This document shows positions 47,138 through 57,769 of a stretch of 64,000 nucleotides of DNA, piece after piece. The first letter of the stretch is position 1, and each line of letters opens with the position of its first letter. The notes below the pieces were generated by a model. That model was not told the origin of the DNA and ran no database searches. It was given only the letters and a program-made list of their open reading frames with translations. Source of the DNA: Hymenopellis radicata (taxonomy: Eukaryota > Basidiomycota > Agaricomycetes > Agaricales > Physalacriaceae); contig JADNRX010000222.1 of the NCBI GenBank assembly GCA_015501595.1, positions 1 through 64,000 of the forward strand, given 5' to 3'. Position numbers and translations under genes: made by a program.

Positions 47138-47855
47138 TCAAGGGTCTAAATCATATCCCGGCGCCACCATGTGCAGGTGTTCAAAAAGATATCCCGGTGG
47201 AAACTGCTGTGCAGAAATGTCCGCTTCAACGTATTCAAATTGTATTCGGCCGGTCACAAAAAAGGCTACGACTCTACGCGCCGAGCGTACCGGTACAGGC
47301 AACGCTTCAGGTGGTGCCAGGCATCGCCCTCCTCTTCGGAACCTATCCTGAAGTCCACGCGATTCTCCTGGTTACGGATGTCGAGAACGAGGTTGACGAG
47401 ATCCTCATGAGAGAATACGCCCATGGCACGAAACTTCTCTTCGAGATGATTCAAATGGTTGTGCTCCAACCACCGTCCGACCTCCACTTGAATGAATCCA
47501 ACCTGTGGCGGGCGCGTGAATGTTGTTTCAGCAGGTGGCTGCGCCGGTTCCGCCCCTCCTGAGGAAGTCATCAAATTACAAAACCGTTTCAATGGAGTGA
47601 TGAGCGGCACTTACTGGTATAAAATTTACCAGAACCGAGTTCATAGTCGGTCCGAATTGGTCGGAGAGCGCGCAGGCGACGTTCAACGCATCTGTGGCGC
47701 CAGGGTTAGTTCCGAGCAAATAGAATAGACATTACAATCACCACGTACTTGCGTCCAGTCAATGGTGTAGGATTAAACCTGAAGACCGTTTGCACGCGGC
47801 CAGGCTTCGCGACCGCCTTTGCGGCGTTTTTCTTGGGGCTACTATCTTTGGCCAT
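47138..47855 (-). CDS. KDZ2 cargo: small helical protein (type 2), model partial
   Basis: Starts MAKDSSPKKNAAKAVAKPGR and VFRFNPTPLTG, then after an intron DALNVACALSDQFGPTMNS and VLVNFIP. A further exon reads PPQVGFIQVEVGRWLEHNHL, then EKFRAMGVFSHEDLVNLVLD and WHHLKRCLYRY, ending VTGRIQFEYVEADISAQQFP to a stop at 47138. The exon joins near 47790 and 47275 do not keep phase with obvious splice sites, so either splice sites were missed or small indels exist. The Gly-Val-x2-x-x-Glu-Asp-Leu core is like a SAM-type helical bundle. Role unknown. Confidence 0.45.
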
Positions 47856-48031
47856 TACACGATGATGATGGTCGGGGAGAGGCAGGGAGCCACTCGATCA
47901 CAGACTAGAGATCCTATGGGAGATCCACTGTCGGATGGGCGAACCTGACCTTCCAGTTAGATAATTCCGGCCGCACAAGTGCTATCGGTCGAAATACCGT
48001 TTGATTCCGGACCCCACCATACATCTTCCCA

Positions 48032-48868
48032 ATGGCAGCGCCGCCAGAGCGTCGAAGGTTCAATCCGTTCAAAGTAGAGGATTTAAAGCCTTCGAAGCGT
48101 GCACAGAAGTAAGTCGCAGTTGAGGAATTTACTCGTGCACTCACCGAACAATTTCCAGGATGCTGAGGGAAAAACTTCGCGCAGATAGGCCGTTAATCCA
48201 TGAGCGACAGCCGTGTGTGTCTGAGACTGAATGCGCGTTCTACTGGCGTTCAGGTCAGTAATAGCTGCAATTATCAATGCTGAACTCACCTGACGAACTA
48301 CCAGCACGACCAGTGACTCCACTTCCCGAGGATCATACTGGTATCCTGCCGGGAACATCACCTTTCGGAGTCAGCTTCTTTGTCCGAGAACAACTGGCCT
48401 TGGTCCGCGGTAGCGCGTTCGTGGAGGTCTTCCAGAACAGCGGCATCCTGAACGCGGACGACATCGTATACCTCGCCCACTTGTGCAACCGTAGCCATAT
48501 CGATCGCGTACTGCTTCGTTCAGCCGTGGGCCTAGACTCTTGGGACCGCAACTGGGACATTTTGAAGACCTTTGTGCGCGACATGGGACGCAATCCACCA
48601 AGTAAGTGATCCGTGCCAATGAGGATGAACTCTATTCGAGGCTGATATAGCTCCAATCGAGGCTGCGCTAGGACAAGTAAGATATCACCGTCGCAAAGAG
48701 ATTTGGAGGGGACTGGAGGAGAGACGTCAGGAGGAGCTCCTACTGAAGGAGTCGTGGAAGGAGCGGGTGTTGACTGATGCGCTAATACTCACACATATGT
48801 CCAAGCTGTGCGGCTGCACCAACGACTGCGAATGCGACGACGAAATGTATGAATACTTGCATTCTTAG
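48032..48868 (+). CDS. KDZ2 cargo: small helical protein (type 3)
   Basis: Four exons (48032-48108, 48159-48253, 48305-48601, 48651-48868), all phases consistent, about 228 residues. It starts MAAPPERRRFNPFKVEDLKP. The core is VREQLALVRGSAFVEVFQNS, GILNADDIVYLAHLCN, WDRNWDILKTFVRDMG, again the helical pattern of the two genes to its left. The C-terminus is a charged helix (RRKEIWRGLEERRQEEL) followed by a Cys-rich end CGCTNDCECDDEM that may bind a metal. Transcribed divergently from its left neighbour. Function unknown. Confidence 0.6.
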
Positions 48869-49409
48869 TAGTCGTCGAAATGTCATGTTCTTGCCTGGCC
48901 TATTTCGTGTGAACAAGATGACAAGGTGGACTGGGTGATGGGACAAAATAGAAAAGACATGATGTAGAATCGAACGTTTGACCTTGGAAAAATGAGGAGA
49001 CCGTCCGGTATTGAAGACCCGCACCGCAGTGTTGCCACCCGTGTGATATATCCACAATACCATCATGGCCGATAGAAAGAGAAGGATTAGTGACTGAGAT
49101 CAATCTTGGGCCTGTCCCAGTTGGGCGATCCAGATCAGTGATCGCGCTTGCAGCTAGTTCGGGCATCTTGAACGCTGCCCGACGGGGCGCGTTCACAAGA
49201 GAAATCACCAGGGTTTGGTGCGTTGGTTTCAGTTTTAGTTTAGCTATAACATATCCAAAAATTGGATTCAAATTCAATAAAAGTCTGAAAAAAGTTTGAT
49301 AAACTGCATATTTGAGGAACTGGCCATACTTAGACGTAGTCCAGCTTTCCTGCTACAACGATCACCTTGCTCCTTGACATCTCTGAGCGCATTTCTTCTT
49401 GCCTCGTCT
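48869..49409. other. Spacer between two KDZ2 genes
   Basis: 540 bp, no supported gene. Frames on both strands are short and show no domain. AT-rich toward 49250-49300, perhaps promoter for the gene starting at 49410. Confidence 0.4.
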
Positions 49410-50113
49410 ATGGCTGGTCCTGGCCGTCCTCGTCTTTATAAAACTGCAGAGGAGAAAAGAGAGGCCCGCAACGAGCGAGGGCGACGGTACTATCAGAAGT
49501 AGGTGCTGTCACTTAGAGGTTTCCGAACTGCTTACTGACGCGTCGTAGTAACAAGGCTTACGTCCTCGAAAAGTGCGCTGAACGATATGAGCGAAAGAGA
49601 CGCGTAGGAGAGATCCAAGCTTTGATTGACGCGGATCCACGAAATAAGGCATTGTACGTCGTAAAGCTACTCCATATCTTACTTTGTCAAACATCTCGAT
49701 ATAGGGAAGATCATCTTAGGACGAGAGGAGAACTTATTGATGAAGCAAAGGACCAGCACCGCAGTCTGCAAGCTCTGACCGGGGCCAGCACTCGCGACTA
49801 TGTGTGGCGTTTAGCATGTTCCTCCGCCGATCTGATCGACGCGCGATACGCAACTACACGCATCAAGGATGAACTCACGCGTGTCGGCCAAATGCATGAT
49901 GCTTTCGGCCTAACTCTGGCGGCGCTACATAATGTCGCTGGAGGGATCGAGAGCACCGATATGGAGATGCTGACCAAAATTTCCGCCGACTTCGATATTG
50001 TGCAAGAATATCTCGCAGACCTCCTACACCACATACGAAAGAAGTCTTTATTAAAAGCTCTCAAAAGGCAGAGCCTTGCTTGCTCACGTTTCCCGGAGTA
50101 TTTACCAAAGTAG
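49410..50113 (+). CDS. KDZ2 cargo: protein with basic RLYKTAEEKREA motif
   Basis: Two exons (49410-49498, 49549-50113), about 217 residues. The N-terminus PGRPRLYKTAEEKREARNER continues RGRRYYQNNKAYVLEKCAER and is strongly basic and helical, a motif I recall from many short mushroom proteins, reminiscent of the basic region of bZIP-type proteins but without a clear Leu zipper. The rest is helical (LIDEAKDQHRSLQALTG ..., ISADFDIVQEYLADLLHHI). It could bind DNA, perhaps element ends; that is inference. Confidence 0.6.
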
Positions 50114-50133
50114 ATTGTATTGTATGGCCAAAA

Positions 50134-51104
50134 TTACACAACATCATACCGAATGATACGGCCTTGTGAACTCGCAAGACGGAATTCTAGACGGGCCCGT
50201 TCTAGTGTGTGATAGGACTCGTGTGATGCCTTGGGCACGCCAACCCAATTCAAACCGGACTCGACGCTACATGGAATGTCAATTCCTCATCAGAAAATTA
50301 TAAGGATCGCTGACTTACAACGTGCGATAGACGCCAGGCTGTATACCCGCATAGACAACATACCAGCGGGGGCCGGAAACATCGGACGCCGTCGGATTCT
50401 CGTCGAGATGTTCCACCAGGCGCGGTTTGTCAAGAGGGACACGTTGGAAATGGCGTACAGCCAGAGCGGAAGATAGATGAATCCAATTGTTTTGTTGGGC
50501 GTAGGCGTACACGGCCCGGGCAGCCTTCAACGTGCGGTATGATTGGTAGAGTGAGCATTTAGCACCCGAGATTTGTTGTTCGGCCGAGGACCTATCCGTC
50601 GTCGATATTAATATGCGCGGACTTGCGCGGAAGATAAAGACAAATACGCACCACGAGGTATAGACACCAGGAATTTCACCAATGAATACGACCCATGCAG
50701 CTGCCTTGCTGCGTGTTTTTTTGCGCGGAGACAAATTGACAACCTGAGCACCTCGTTGCTGATGAACCGACGCTTCGGACCTTGAGAGATGTCAGATGGC
50801 CACAAGAATAACAAAGGAGGCTGAAACAATACCAATGTGTAGTGGCGCCAGATCCCGCGACTGAGTAGACAGTTCTATCATCAGGATTGGCAATGTCGAG
50901 AGCTGATAAGGCCAGCGTGATGTTATCAAGATCGGAAATAGGGGGCGCAGCAGCATGCGCAGTGTTCGCGATGGGCGGTGTGCTCAGCGAAGAGGGTTCA
51001 GTGAGGACACGCGAGGTGTCTTCATCACTGGAGTCAGAGAGGATAATGAGAATAGGAGATCGCGGGCGGCGATTGTTGTGCTGGGGGGTCCTCCGCGTAG
51101 TCAT
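50134..51104 (-). CDS. KDZ2 cargo: protein with two RNase H1 N-terminal-like domains
   Basis: Four exons run from ATG 51104 to TAA 50134. Exon 1 has an acidic Ser-rich motif ILIILSDSSDEDTS (SUMO-interaction-like). Exons 2-3 encode the first small domain: AAWVVFIGEIPGVYTSW, then ISGAKCSLYQSYRTLKAARA. Exons 3-4 encode the second: RWYVVYAGIQPGVYRTF, then GVPKASHESYHTLERARLEF. 'YaV..G..pGiY..' followed by 'y..y....eA...f' is the RNase H1 N-terminal (viroplasmin-like) signature. No RNase H catalytic part. Same domain as in the KDZ1 cargo at 23128 and the neighbour at 51261. Likely binds RNA/DNA hybrid or dsRNA. Confidence 0.72.
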
Positions 51105-51260
51105 GGTTCATTGAGCAAGAGTAGACGAGCTGAGCACACAATCGCATTTATATAGAGCGGAGCATAGTATCACAAACACAACACTACACAACGACACAGG
51201 TACAGACGTACTGACTGCGAAAGAGTGAGCGCAAAGGACAGGACAAACGAAGAACTGGAC

Positions 51261-51825
51261 CTACGGACGAGGTCGACGAAGCTGGCAAATCTTGACGTTA
51301 CCCTTCGCCAGTTCGTCGTTGAAGTACTGCAACGCGGCGCTGTGGGTCGACACCTTGAGATTCATGGCATTGGAGACACCCGAAATTTGAGCCATCGCAT
51401 CGGTGCTAGTACTCAAAATGAGAAGATTTCAACAGAGCAAAGCGAGATGTACTCACAGATCCGTCACGATGCCGACCTTGAGTCCTCGCGTGACACAGTA
51501 GAAGTAGGTGCGTGTATTGCCCCGCTGGCGCAAATACGAAGGCAAAAGCGGGCCGGAGGGAACGGCGTCAAACAGAACTCCAGAGCGCAGGGAATGGGAA
51601 TCATCCACGTAGGCGTCCAAAGCAAGGTGATTGTCGGTCACGAAGCCTTTGGGGAACGAGGGGTCAGTGTACGAGGGTGGGCGGGGCCGACAGACACTAT
51701 ATAAATTGTAAGGGTGATGCGCGTGAACAAAGAGGATAGAGCATACCAGAATCCAACTGAGGTTCCGAAGCTGGCGACGATGCATACGCATCGTCGCCAG
51801 TCTTGACAGTCACCTTATCGGACAT
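51261..51825 (-). CDS. KDZ2 cargo: small protein with one RNase H1 N-terminal-like domain
   Basis: ATG at 51825 (MSDKVTVKTGDDAY), an intron to about 51702, then a linker exon, and the domain across a second intron: YFYCVTRGLKVGIVTDL, then GVSNAMNLKVSTHSAALQYF, stop TAG 51261-51263. The first splice does not keep phase with the obvious donor (51747/51746), so a minor donor or a frameshift must be assumed. Adjacent to and co-oriented with the two-domain gene at 50134-51104, suggesting local duplication. Confidence 0.6.
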
Positions 51826-52017
51826 GAGGGGGGAGGACCAAGGCAAGGTTCGGGTTTTTGAAGAAGGAGACAAGTTGAAGTTTTATCCGGAAGAGATGCC
51901 GGAAAACGAACCGGCAGTTGCTGCGCCATGATAGCGGAAGAATACCTGAATCGGAATACAGGTGGATTGCGCCCGATAGTCCGAACTGCTCACTTTGAGA
52001 TTCACATTGACACACCA

Positions 52018-55000
52018 ATGGCCGTGACGACGACGCAGAAGGTAGCTTTGGCGACTACTACGTCTAAGCGCAAGTACAAAAAAAAGGAGAAGAGTGCTCG
52101 CCAGAGCGCGAAAGGATGGATGGACGGGAAACGCCAGGATGTTTTCCTCCCATTGGTTCCCGCATGGTCAGCGGCGAGGGAGCGAGGCTGGCAGCACAGC
52201 GAGGCGCTGCTGAAGGATATGGTCAATATGTACGAGTTCCACTTTCCGTGGCCTATGTCCGACAGCGAGGAGCCGGCGGAGCTGAAGGACTACGACGCAA
52301 GCCAGCGTAGCCTGCGCGTTTCCCAAAGTGCCAACCTGACCTCGGAGCAGGCCGACGACTCGGCGGAGCTGAAGGACTCTGACGCAAGCCAGCGTATTTC
52401 CCAAGCGCCAAGCTGACCCCGGAGGAGGTCGTCGCTCGTCGCGAGCATATCGCTGCCCTGACAAAGGTCAGTCGACAATGCTTTACTAGAAGAGACTTAA
52501 ACCGACCGTCATTTGTAGTAGAGACCTCAACGAGTCCGACGCGAGTCAGACTCGCGACTCGCAACGCGAGTACTCACGCAAAAACAAGTCCAGTTCAGAC
52601 TCGCGTCGGACTCGACTCGCGGTGACTCACGAGTCATCGCGAGTCCACTCGCGAGTACTCACCATGAGTCCGAGTCATCTCAGATACTCGTGAGTACTCG
52701 CGAGTCCATCACCTCCCAGTATTCATGCTCAGCGAGCATCCCCGGGCAATGGCACGGGGACAGTCAGCTGGGCATGAGGATGGGGTGGGGGTAATGGTGG
52801 AAAGGAAAGGAAATGGTGGGGTAGTGGAGGGAGTGGTTGTGGTAGTGGAGGGAGTGGTTGTGGTCGTCACGTCCTCCTCTGCTCGTGTCCTTCGCTTCAT
52901 CGCATCCGCCTCTCCATCTCATCCTCCTCTCCATCTCATCCTCCTCTCCATCTCATCCTCCTCTCCATCTCATCCTCCTCTCCATCGCGTCGTTGTCGTG
53001 TTGCTGTCCTCCTGGTCGTCGTTGGGTTCGTTGCTATGGTCTTGTCGTCGTCGTATCTGTGCTGCTGTCACAGAGACAGCAGCAGCACGTCCGGCACAGA
53101 GCCAGAGCCAAAATCCACAGTCCAGAGGCTGCCCGACAATCGTCGGGGCAGCAGGAGCGACAATCGTCGCATCCTGGGTAGTTGAGGTGGTGGGAGGAAG
53201 CAAGAGAAACGACCCGATCAGACGCTTACGCGTCCTTTCGGATCTCGGGCCGGATCGCCGGATCAGGCGAAATAGTTGCGCATGGCTCGTTTGAGCTGCA
53301 CATTGGTCCATTTAACTCAGTAAAAATTTGTAAATTTAGCTAAAATACATAGCTAAATATTTGCGAGTCATCATATGATGACTCGCAGTCGGCAGAGCCA
53401 TACTCAGACTCGCGACCGGACTCGTGACTACGTGACTCGCGAATCACGCGAGTCCGAACTCCGAGGTGCCCGAGGCGAGTCGAGTCACCAGATGACTCGG
53501 TGACTCGGTGACTCGTTGAGGTCTCTAATTTGTAGCGTCTCCGTCGTTGGTTAAACTATCGTGACAAGGCGTCAAAGGCTGCCAAGGCGAACTCGTCAAC
53601 AACGTCTGCCAAAGCGAACTCGTCAACAATGATTAATAACAGGAACAATGTTTTCGACATGTTTATGGCGCGTCTGCTGGGATTCCTTAGACCGCCTCGT
53701 CAACGCCACGCTGTATACGCGTTTATGGACGAGAATTGGGATTCGGGCATGAACTTGAAAGCCAGAGCTGATGCGGCTTGGAATGCTCGACCTGGCCACG
53801 CCACGGCACCGCAGGATGTCAACTTTCGGTTCAAGATCATCCGCGACATGTTCAAGACGCTGGACAAGGAAACCCAGCAACGATATCAAGACGAGGTGAA
53901 GGTGGCGGGAGATAAGGCGAAGGCCGAGTACCAGGCGACGATTGCGGCGGGCCCTCAGACAGATCCAGTGAGCCGTGCGGCGTACGTTCGATTTTCCCGT
54001 AATGAATGCAGATTTTTACTATCCATTGCAGGGCGGTTTCAAACGTTAAGAAATTCCTGTTCGACGTGAACAAGGGTGTCGAGGAAAGAACGTTCTTACG
54101 TACATTCAGGATCTTTGGAGGTCCAATGGGCCAATACGATGGCAAGATAGGGACATTCAAGTAAGCGCGCTCTCTTGGTACGGCTAAAAGTGCGAACTAA
54201 AAACATCATTAGCATTTCCGTTAGTCAAAATAACGACGCCGTACCTTTAACCTTTGCCGAGTGGTGGGGACAGGAGAAACTTAGCGCCTTCGTCGACGAC
54301 TTCAAGCTGTACTTGGCGACATGTTATACCGAGGCCCAGCGAAACGAGGTTATTCTACCCGAAGTGTCGTCTTTGAGGAAGAAGAACACCATACAGTTGG
54401 ACATCACAGCGAATTCCACAGCTCCCAACAACGGGCCGGAGGATGAGCTCTCGAACGCCGACACGATGGACGACGGACCACCCGATACGTCGAAGCTCAT
54501 CGCGTTCGATGAGAAGTCGTCTCCCGAGCCTGCATCAGACAATTCTCTTCCAAAAGACGCCTCTGCAAAGCAGGCTCAGGCGCAGAAGCCGGGCAAGTCT
54601 ACGTCCAATTCCTCTTCGCAACCAAGTCAGATCGCCAAAGACAACTCCTCCCGCGTCCTCGACTCCGACTCAGACGACTCGGACGATGACAATCCTCGGC
54701 CGTGGGACGATTCTTGGAATTCGGAGGGGGGCCTCAGTGATGATTCCGAGTCTGACGATGCGGAGTCCGGATCAGATGATGATATCGTCCCGAAGAAGAA
54801 GTTGAAAACGACGAAGAAAAAGGCCGCCGCTGACAAGGAGAATGTCGTACCTGCGCCCCAGCAGCCGAAGCTAAGCCAGTACGAACGCGATAGGAATGCG
54901 AAAATCCGCGCTAATCGGCTGGCATTGGCCGGGATGGATTACACGCAGAAAAAGCTACCTTTGGGCACGCAGCTGCCGACACTGGATGCCCAGGCGTGGA

Positions 55001-56201
55001 CGAAGATAGCGCTGGAGGCCATAGAAAAGGGAGAGATGGACGATTTGGTCGAGAAGGATGATTACGAGGTGACGGTGACGAAACCGAGACCTAAGCCAAG
55101 GCCGACATTCAAAGCCCTTGCGATTGAGCGCCGTACCTCGTCACGTCTCGCGGGTCAAGGCGCTGTTCCGAATGGGGGTGGGGAAAGTGAGGGGTCGTCT
55201 GCCGCTTCTAACATGGCGCGTGAGGAAGGAGTGGAGACGGTGAAAGCGAGTATGGCGGAAGATGTGCGCATGGAGAGTGCAGATGGGGGCTCGGCAATTC
55301 CGGCGGCGCCTGCGAAGGATGGTAGCTCTAACATGGCGCGTGAGGAAGGAGTGGAGACGGTGAAAGCGAGTATGGCAGAAGATGTGCGCATGGAGAGTGC
55401 AGATGGGAGCTCGGCAATCCTGGCGGCGCCTGCGAAGGATGGTAGCTCTAACATGGCGCGCAAGGAAGGAGTGGAGACGGAGAAAGTGATTATGGCGGAA
55501 GATGTGGACATGGAGAGCGTAGATGGGAGCTCAGCAATCCCCGCGCCTGCGAAGGATACCCAGCCTATCGTGACTGCGGCTGTCCAAGCTATGTCCCCAT
55601 CTCCAAACATGCCTCCTCCTCCGCAAAAGGCAGCATCTGACACTCAGCTCTTTGACACCGCCCGATACGCAGAGTTGCGGAAGGCGGCCCCGGATTGGCT
55701 TGCAGCCGCCCTGAACGAGTTCGACGTCGCTAATGGCGCAGAGAAGTTGAGAGACAGTTTCCTTTGGTTGCTGGAAATCGAGGATGAGTATAAGTCGCGA
55801 ATGCCGAAGGAGAAACGCTTACCGGCACAGAAACGCCCACATTGCTGTCGTATTGGATTAACGGTGGGCGGACTGGTCGTCTTGAGCGCCAGGTCTTGCA
55901 GGAGAAAGACGTTCCCAAATTTATCTTGGCATTCCACGGCTGGTGGGACGCAATGCAGCCGTCCTGGCGCTCGCGCGACGGAGAAGGAAGTTGGGAAATG
56001 GGAATGTATGGAGATCAGTGGGAGAAGTTGGACTGCAGTGGCGTAAATGGCTGGCTCAGCATCGTCGCGTGCCTGTCGTGGTGGTGCAGCGCATGCGCGG
56101 AGAAAAAGTGTGAGTCGTCTGAGTTCGATAAGGTGGCGGGAGACGTCAAGTGGGTGATGAAAGGGCTGAAAGGTTACGTAAAGTCTGGATCAGAAGTCTG
56201 A
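52018..56201 (+). CDS. KDZ2 partner protein with C-terminal Trp-rich domain (two frameshifts)
   Basis: Homologue of the KDZ1 gene at 24153. Exons: 52018-52466, 53536-53981, 54032-54160, 54213-56201. The N-terminus is basic (TSKRKYKKKEKSARQSAKGW). An imperfect duplicated block (ELKDxDASQR) contains a one-base loss near 52400, after which KLTPEEVVARREHIAALTK needs the other frame. Intron 1 holds a whole hAT-A copy. The middle is acidic with three 40-residue repeats. Near 55820 another one-base shift is needed to reach the Trp-rich end: LLSYWINGGRTGR, FHGWWDAMQPSWR, DCSGVNGWLSIVACLSWW, matching the KDZ1 pattern. The two shifts suggest a decayed copy. Function unknown. Confidence 0.72.
52519..53527. 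mobile_element. hAT-A non-autonomous transposon, copy 4 (1009 bp), in an intron
   Basis: TSD ATTTGTAG at 52511-52518 and 53528-53535. Ends TAGAGACCTCAACGAGTC and inverse; the ACTCGCGAGT arrays put it with copy 1. CTCCTCTCCATCTCAT minisatellite at about 52910-52990, and the CTGCTGTC/GACAGCAG hairpin at 53059-53086. The TSD contains the intron's 3' splice site. Confidence 0.9.
55208..55560 (+). repeat. Three 120-bp coding tandem repeats
   Basis: Units starting TCTAACATGGCGCG at about 55207, 55327 and 55447, the first two almost identical and the third diverged (codes VIMAEDVDMESVDG in place of ASMAEDVRMESADG). In frame with the KDZ2 partner protein, giving 40-residue repeats. Confidence 0.85.
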
Positions 56202-57045
56202 TGGGCGCACTTACGTATCTTGCCAGTTAATAGAGTCGTTAGTCGTTACATTGTCTATCGTTACATTGTCTGTCGTTATAATGTGCAAAATGTGTGTGGG
56301 ATAAACGAGCGAACTTCAAAGGAGTGGAAAGGATGCACCACGTGCCCAACATTCGCACTGAAAGTTCTAAGTCCCGTAGCATGTGATAGTTTGATGTTGA
56401 CGTCACCGATTGACGACGACAAAGTTCAGGCTGTTCTGACTGTCCCGACGGAAAGAAAATAGCCTTGTTGGTGAAGGTATGTATTGCAGACACACTTTGC
56501 GATTCCGTTCTGCAAGCCCTACTAAATTCTTGAGGGACGGCAAGGTTCGGCATCCATGTGGAAGATGCCGAGAATGGAAGCGAACACGTAAGAAGCGCAG
56601 AAGCCCGTAAAAAGCGGGTGAAAATATAAAAATAGAAACAATGGAACACTGCTAATGGAGGACTGCAGGCGGCGCGAGGAGGCGGGCGGGTGGCGGGCCC
56701 AAGCAATGTTATACGGTTGCCGACGTGCCGAACTGTCAGCCCGCCATTTTGGGATGCTTGATTTGAAGCGGATATTGCCGGGACAGGGCGCGTGGACGCT
56801 GTTGAAGTACCCCCGTTTAGCATGAATGCAGGGCAGCGGAGGAAGCCCAATTGGGAAGGAGGCGGCGGCGTACAAGAAGCAGGCACAACAAACCCTAATT
56901 AGGCAGGAGCCGGTAGGCAGTCCCTAGCCGGCCCACCCGTGTCATCCTGGCCCAGACACCCGGGGTAACTGTGGCTGTCCTGTGGCTGTCCACCATGACC
57001 ACTATAATGGAAATGAATGCATTTAGCCTGACCACTGCCTAGGTC
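56202..57045. other. KDZ2 right end, non-coding
   Basis: 840 bp after the partner gene. It has GTCGTTACATTGTCTATCGT-type short repeats near 56235-56280 and a GGCTGTCCTGTGGCTGTCC repeat just inside the terminal AGTGGTCAT motif. Long frames here on the minus strand show no domain. Confidence 0.5.
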
Positions 57046-57344
57046 AATTGCCTTTTCCCTACAACTATGGCTCGGAGGAGGTGTTCGGGAAAATCTTCCC
57101 ATCGGACTGGCAGAGAGACTTCCCCGATCCCGTGTCTGAAGCCGAAGTAGAGAATGACCTGACCAAGGGCATCAATGAGGACGTAGATGTCGAGTTGGAG
57201 GGGTCAGACACCGGGAACGACTTCGGTAAGAACGAGTACTCCGAGGAGAGTGAAGTCGAAGACAGCACTGACTCTACTCGTAGCTCAGACTCCGTAGACG
57301 AAGAAGACAGTCAGACGGATGAATTAGAATACGAGGACTGTTAG

Positions 57345-57769
57345 GCCATGGACCTCTTTACATATGTCTTGATCACATCCGTCGTTGTAATATCACCCCC
57401 GCACACATAAAATTTCTTGTTAACAATCTGGTAAACGAGTGACTTAAGCTTGTTATCTAAGTTAAGGGGAGAAATCAACGACGGCTAGTCAAAAGTAAGG
57501 CCGCGTTCATAAGACAAAGCAAATGAGCGCAACTGAACGGGAACAGGTTCGGGAGGTGCAAGGTGTCGGCGAATGAACCGAGCAGGCGTAGCCTGATAAC
57601 GACGACTCTGATAATCCTCCCACCACTCAACCAGCTCGCGGTTAGGCGCACTCAGAGCGTCGGCTCGATGAGCAAGTTGTCACACATAGACAAGCTGGGT
57701 ACCAAGATACGGTACATCCAGTACACGTTAAGATCAGAGATCTTAGTCGTGTGAAGCTAAGAGACTCGG
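57345..57769. other. Ty3 spacer between sense frame B and the antisense genes
   Basis: 425 bp separating the ends of two convergent transcription units (sense frame B and the minus-strand gene). Presumably holds both terminators. Nothing specific seen. Confidence 0.4.

Larger units (their letters stand above)
39159..57045. mobile_element. KDZ2: 17.9-kb KDZ-superfamily DNA transposon
   Basis: Flanked by AATTGCCT at 39151-39158 and 57046-57053. Both ends share, inverted, CAGTGGTCA and, 4-6 bp further in, AATGCATTCATTTCCATTAT followed by AGTGGTCAT. The outermost 10 bp are not well matched. It encodes a transposase (minus), a partner protein (plus) and at least seven small genes, and has itself been hit by two hAT-A copies, a TA MITE and a 327-bp insertion. 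It lies in Ty3 accessory frame B. Confidence 0.85.
37665..57344 (+). pseudogene. Ty3 sense accessory frame B, split by KDZ2
   Basis: The left part is 37665-39151. A first stretch (PFAYLSQGDRVREEDFYPFT ...) changes frame near 37925 into a long frame reading APFLSPKFPNVQYWLDWVMV, a Pro/Ser/acidic middle, and a long coiled coil (EEQIERLEEHNVLF... to RDYMETLEEHLWL). KDZ2 then interrupts at the duplicated AATTGCCT. The right part (57054-57344) continues PFPYNYGSEEVFGKIFPSDW and a very acidic tail ending at TAG 57342. Joining the two needs another one-base shift. The protein is unfamiliar; coiled coil plus acidic tail suggests a structural or binding role, which is inference. Confidence 0.55.

Noticed and set aside
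17818..57045. TET/JBP-type oxygenase gene as KDZ cargo (known in some fungi)
   Set aside because: No HxD...H...R signature found in any frame of either KDZ element.
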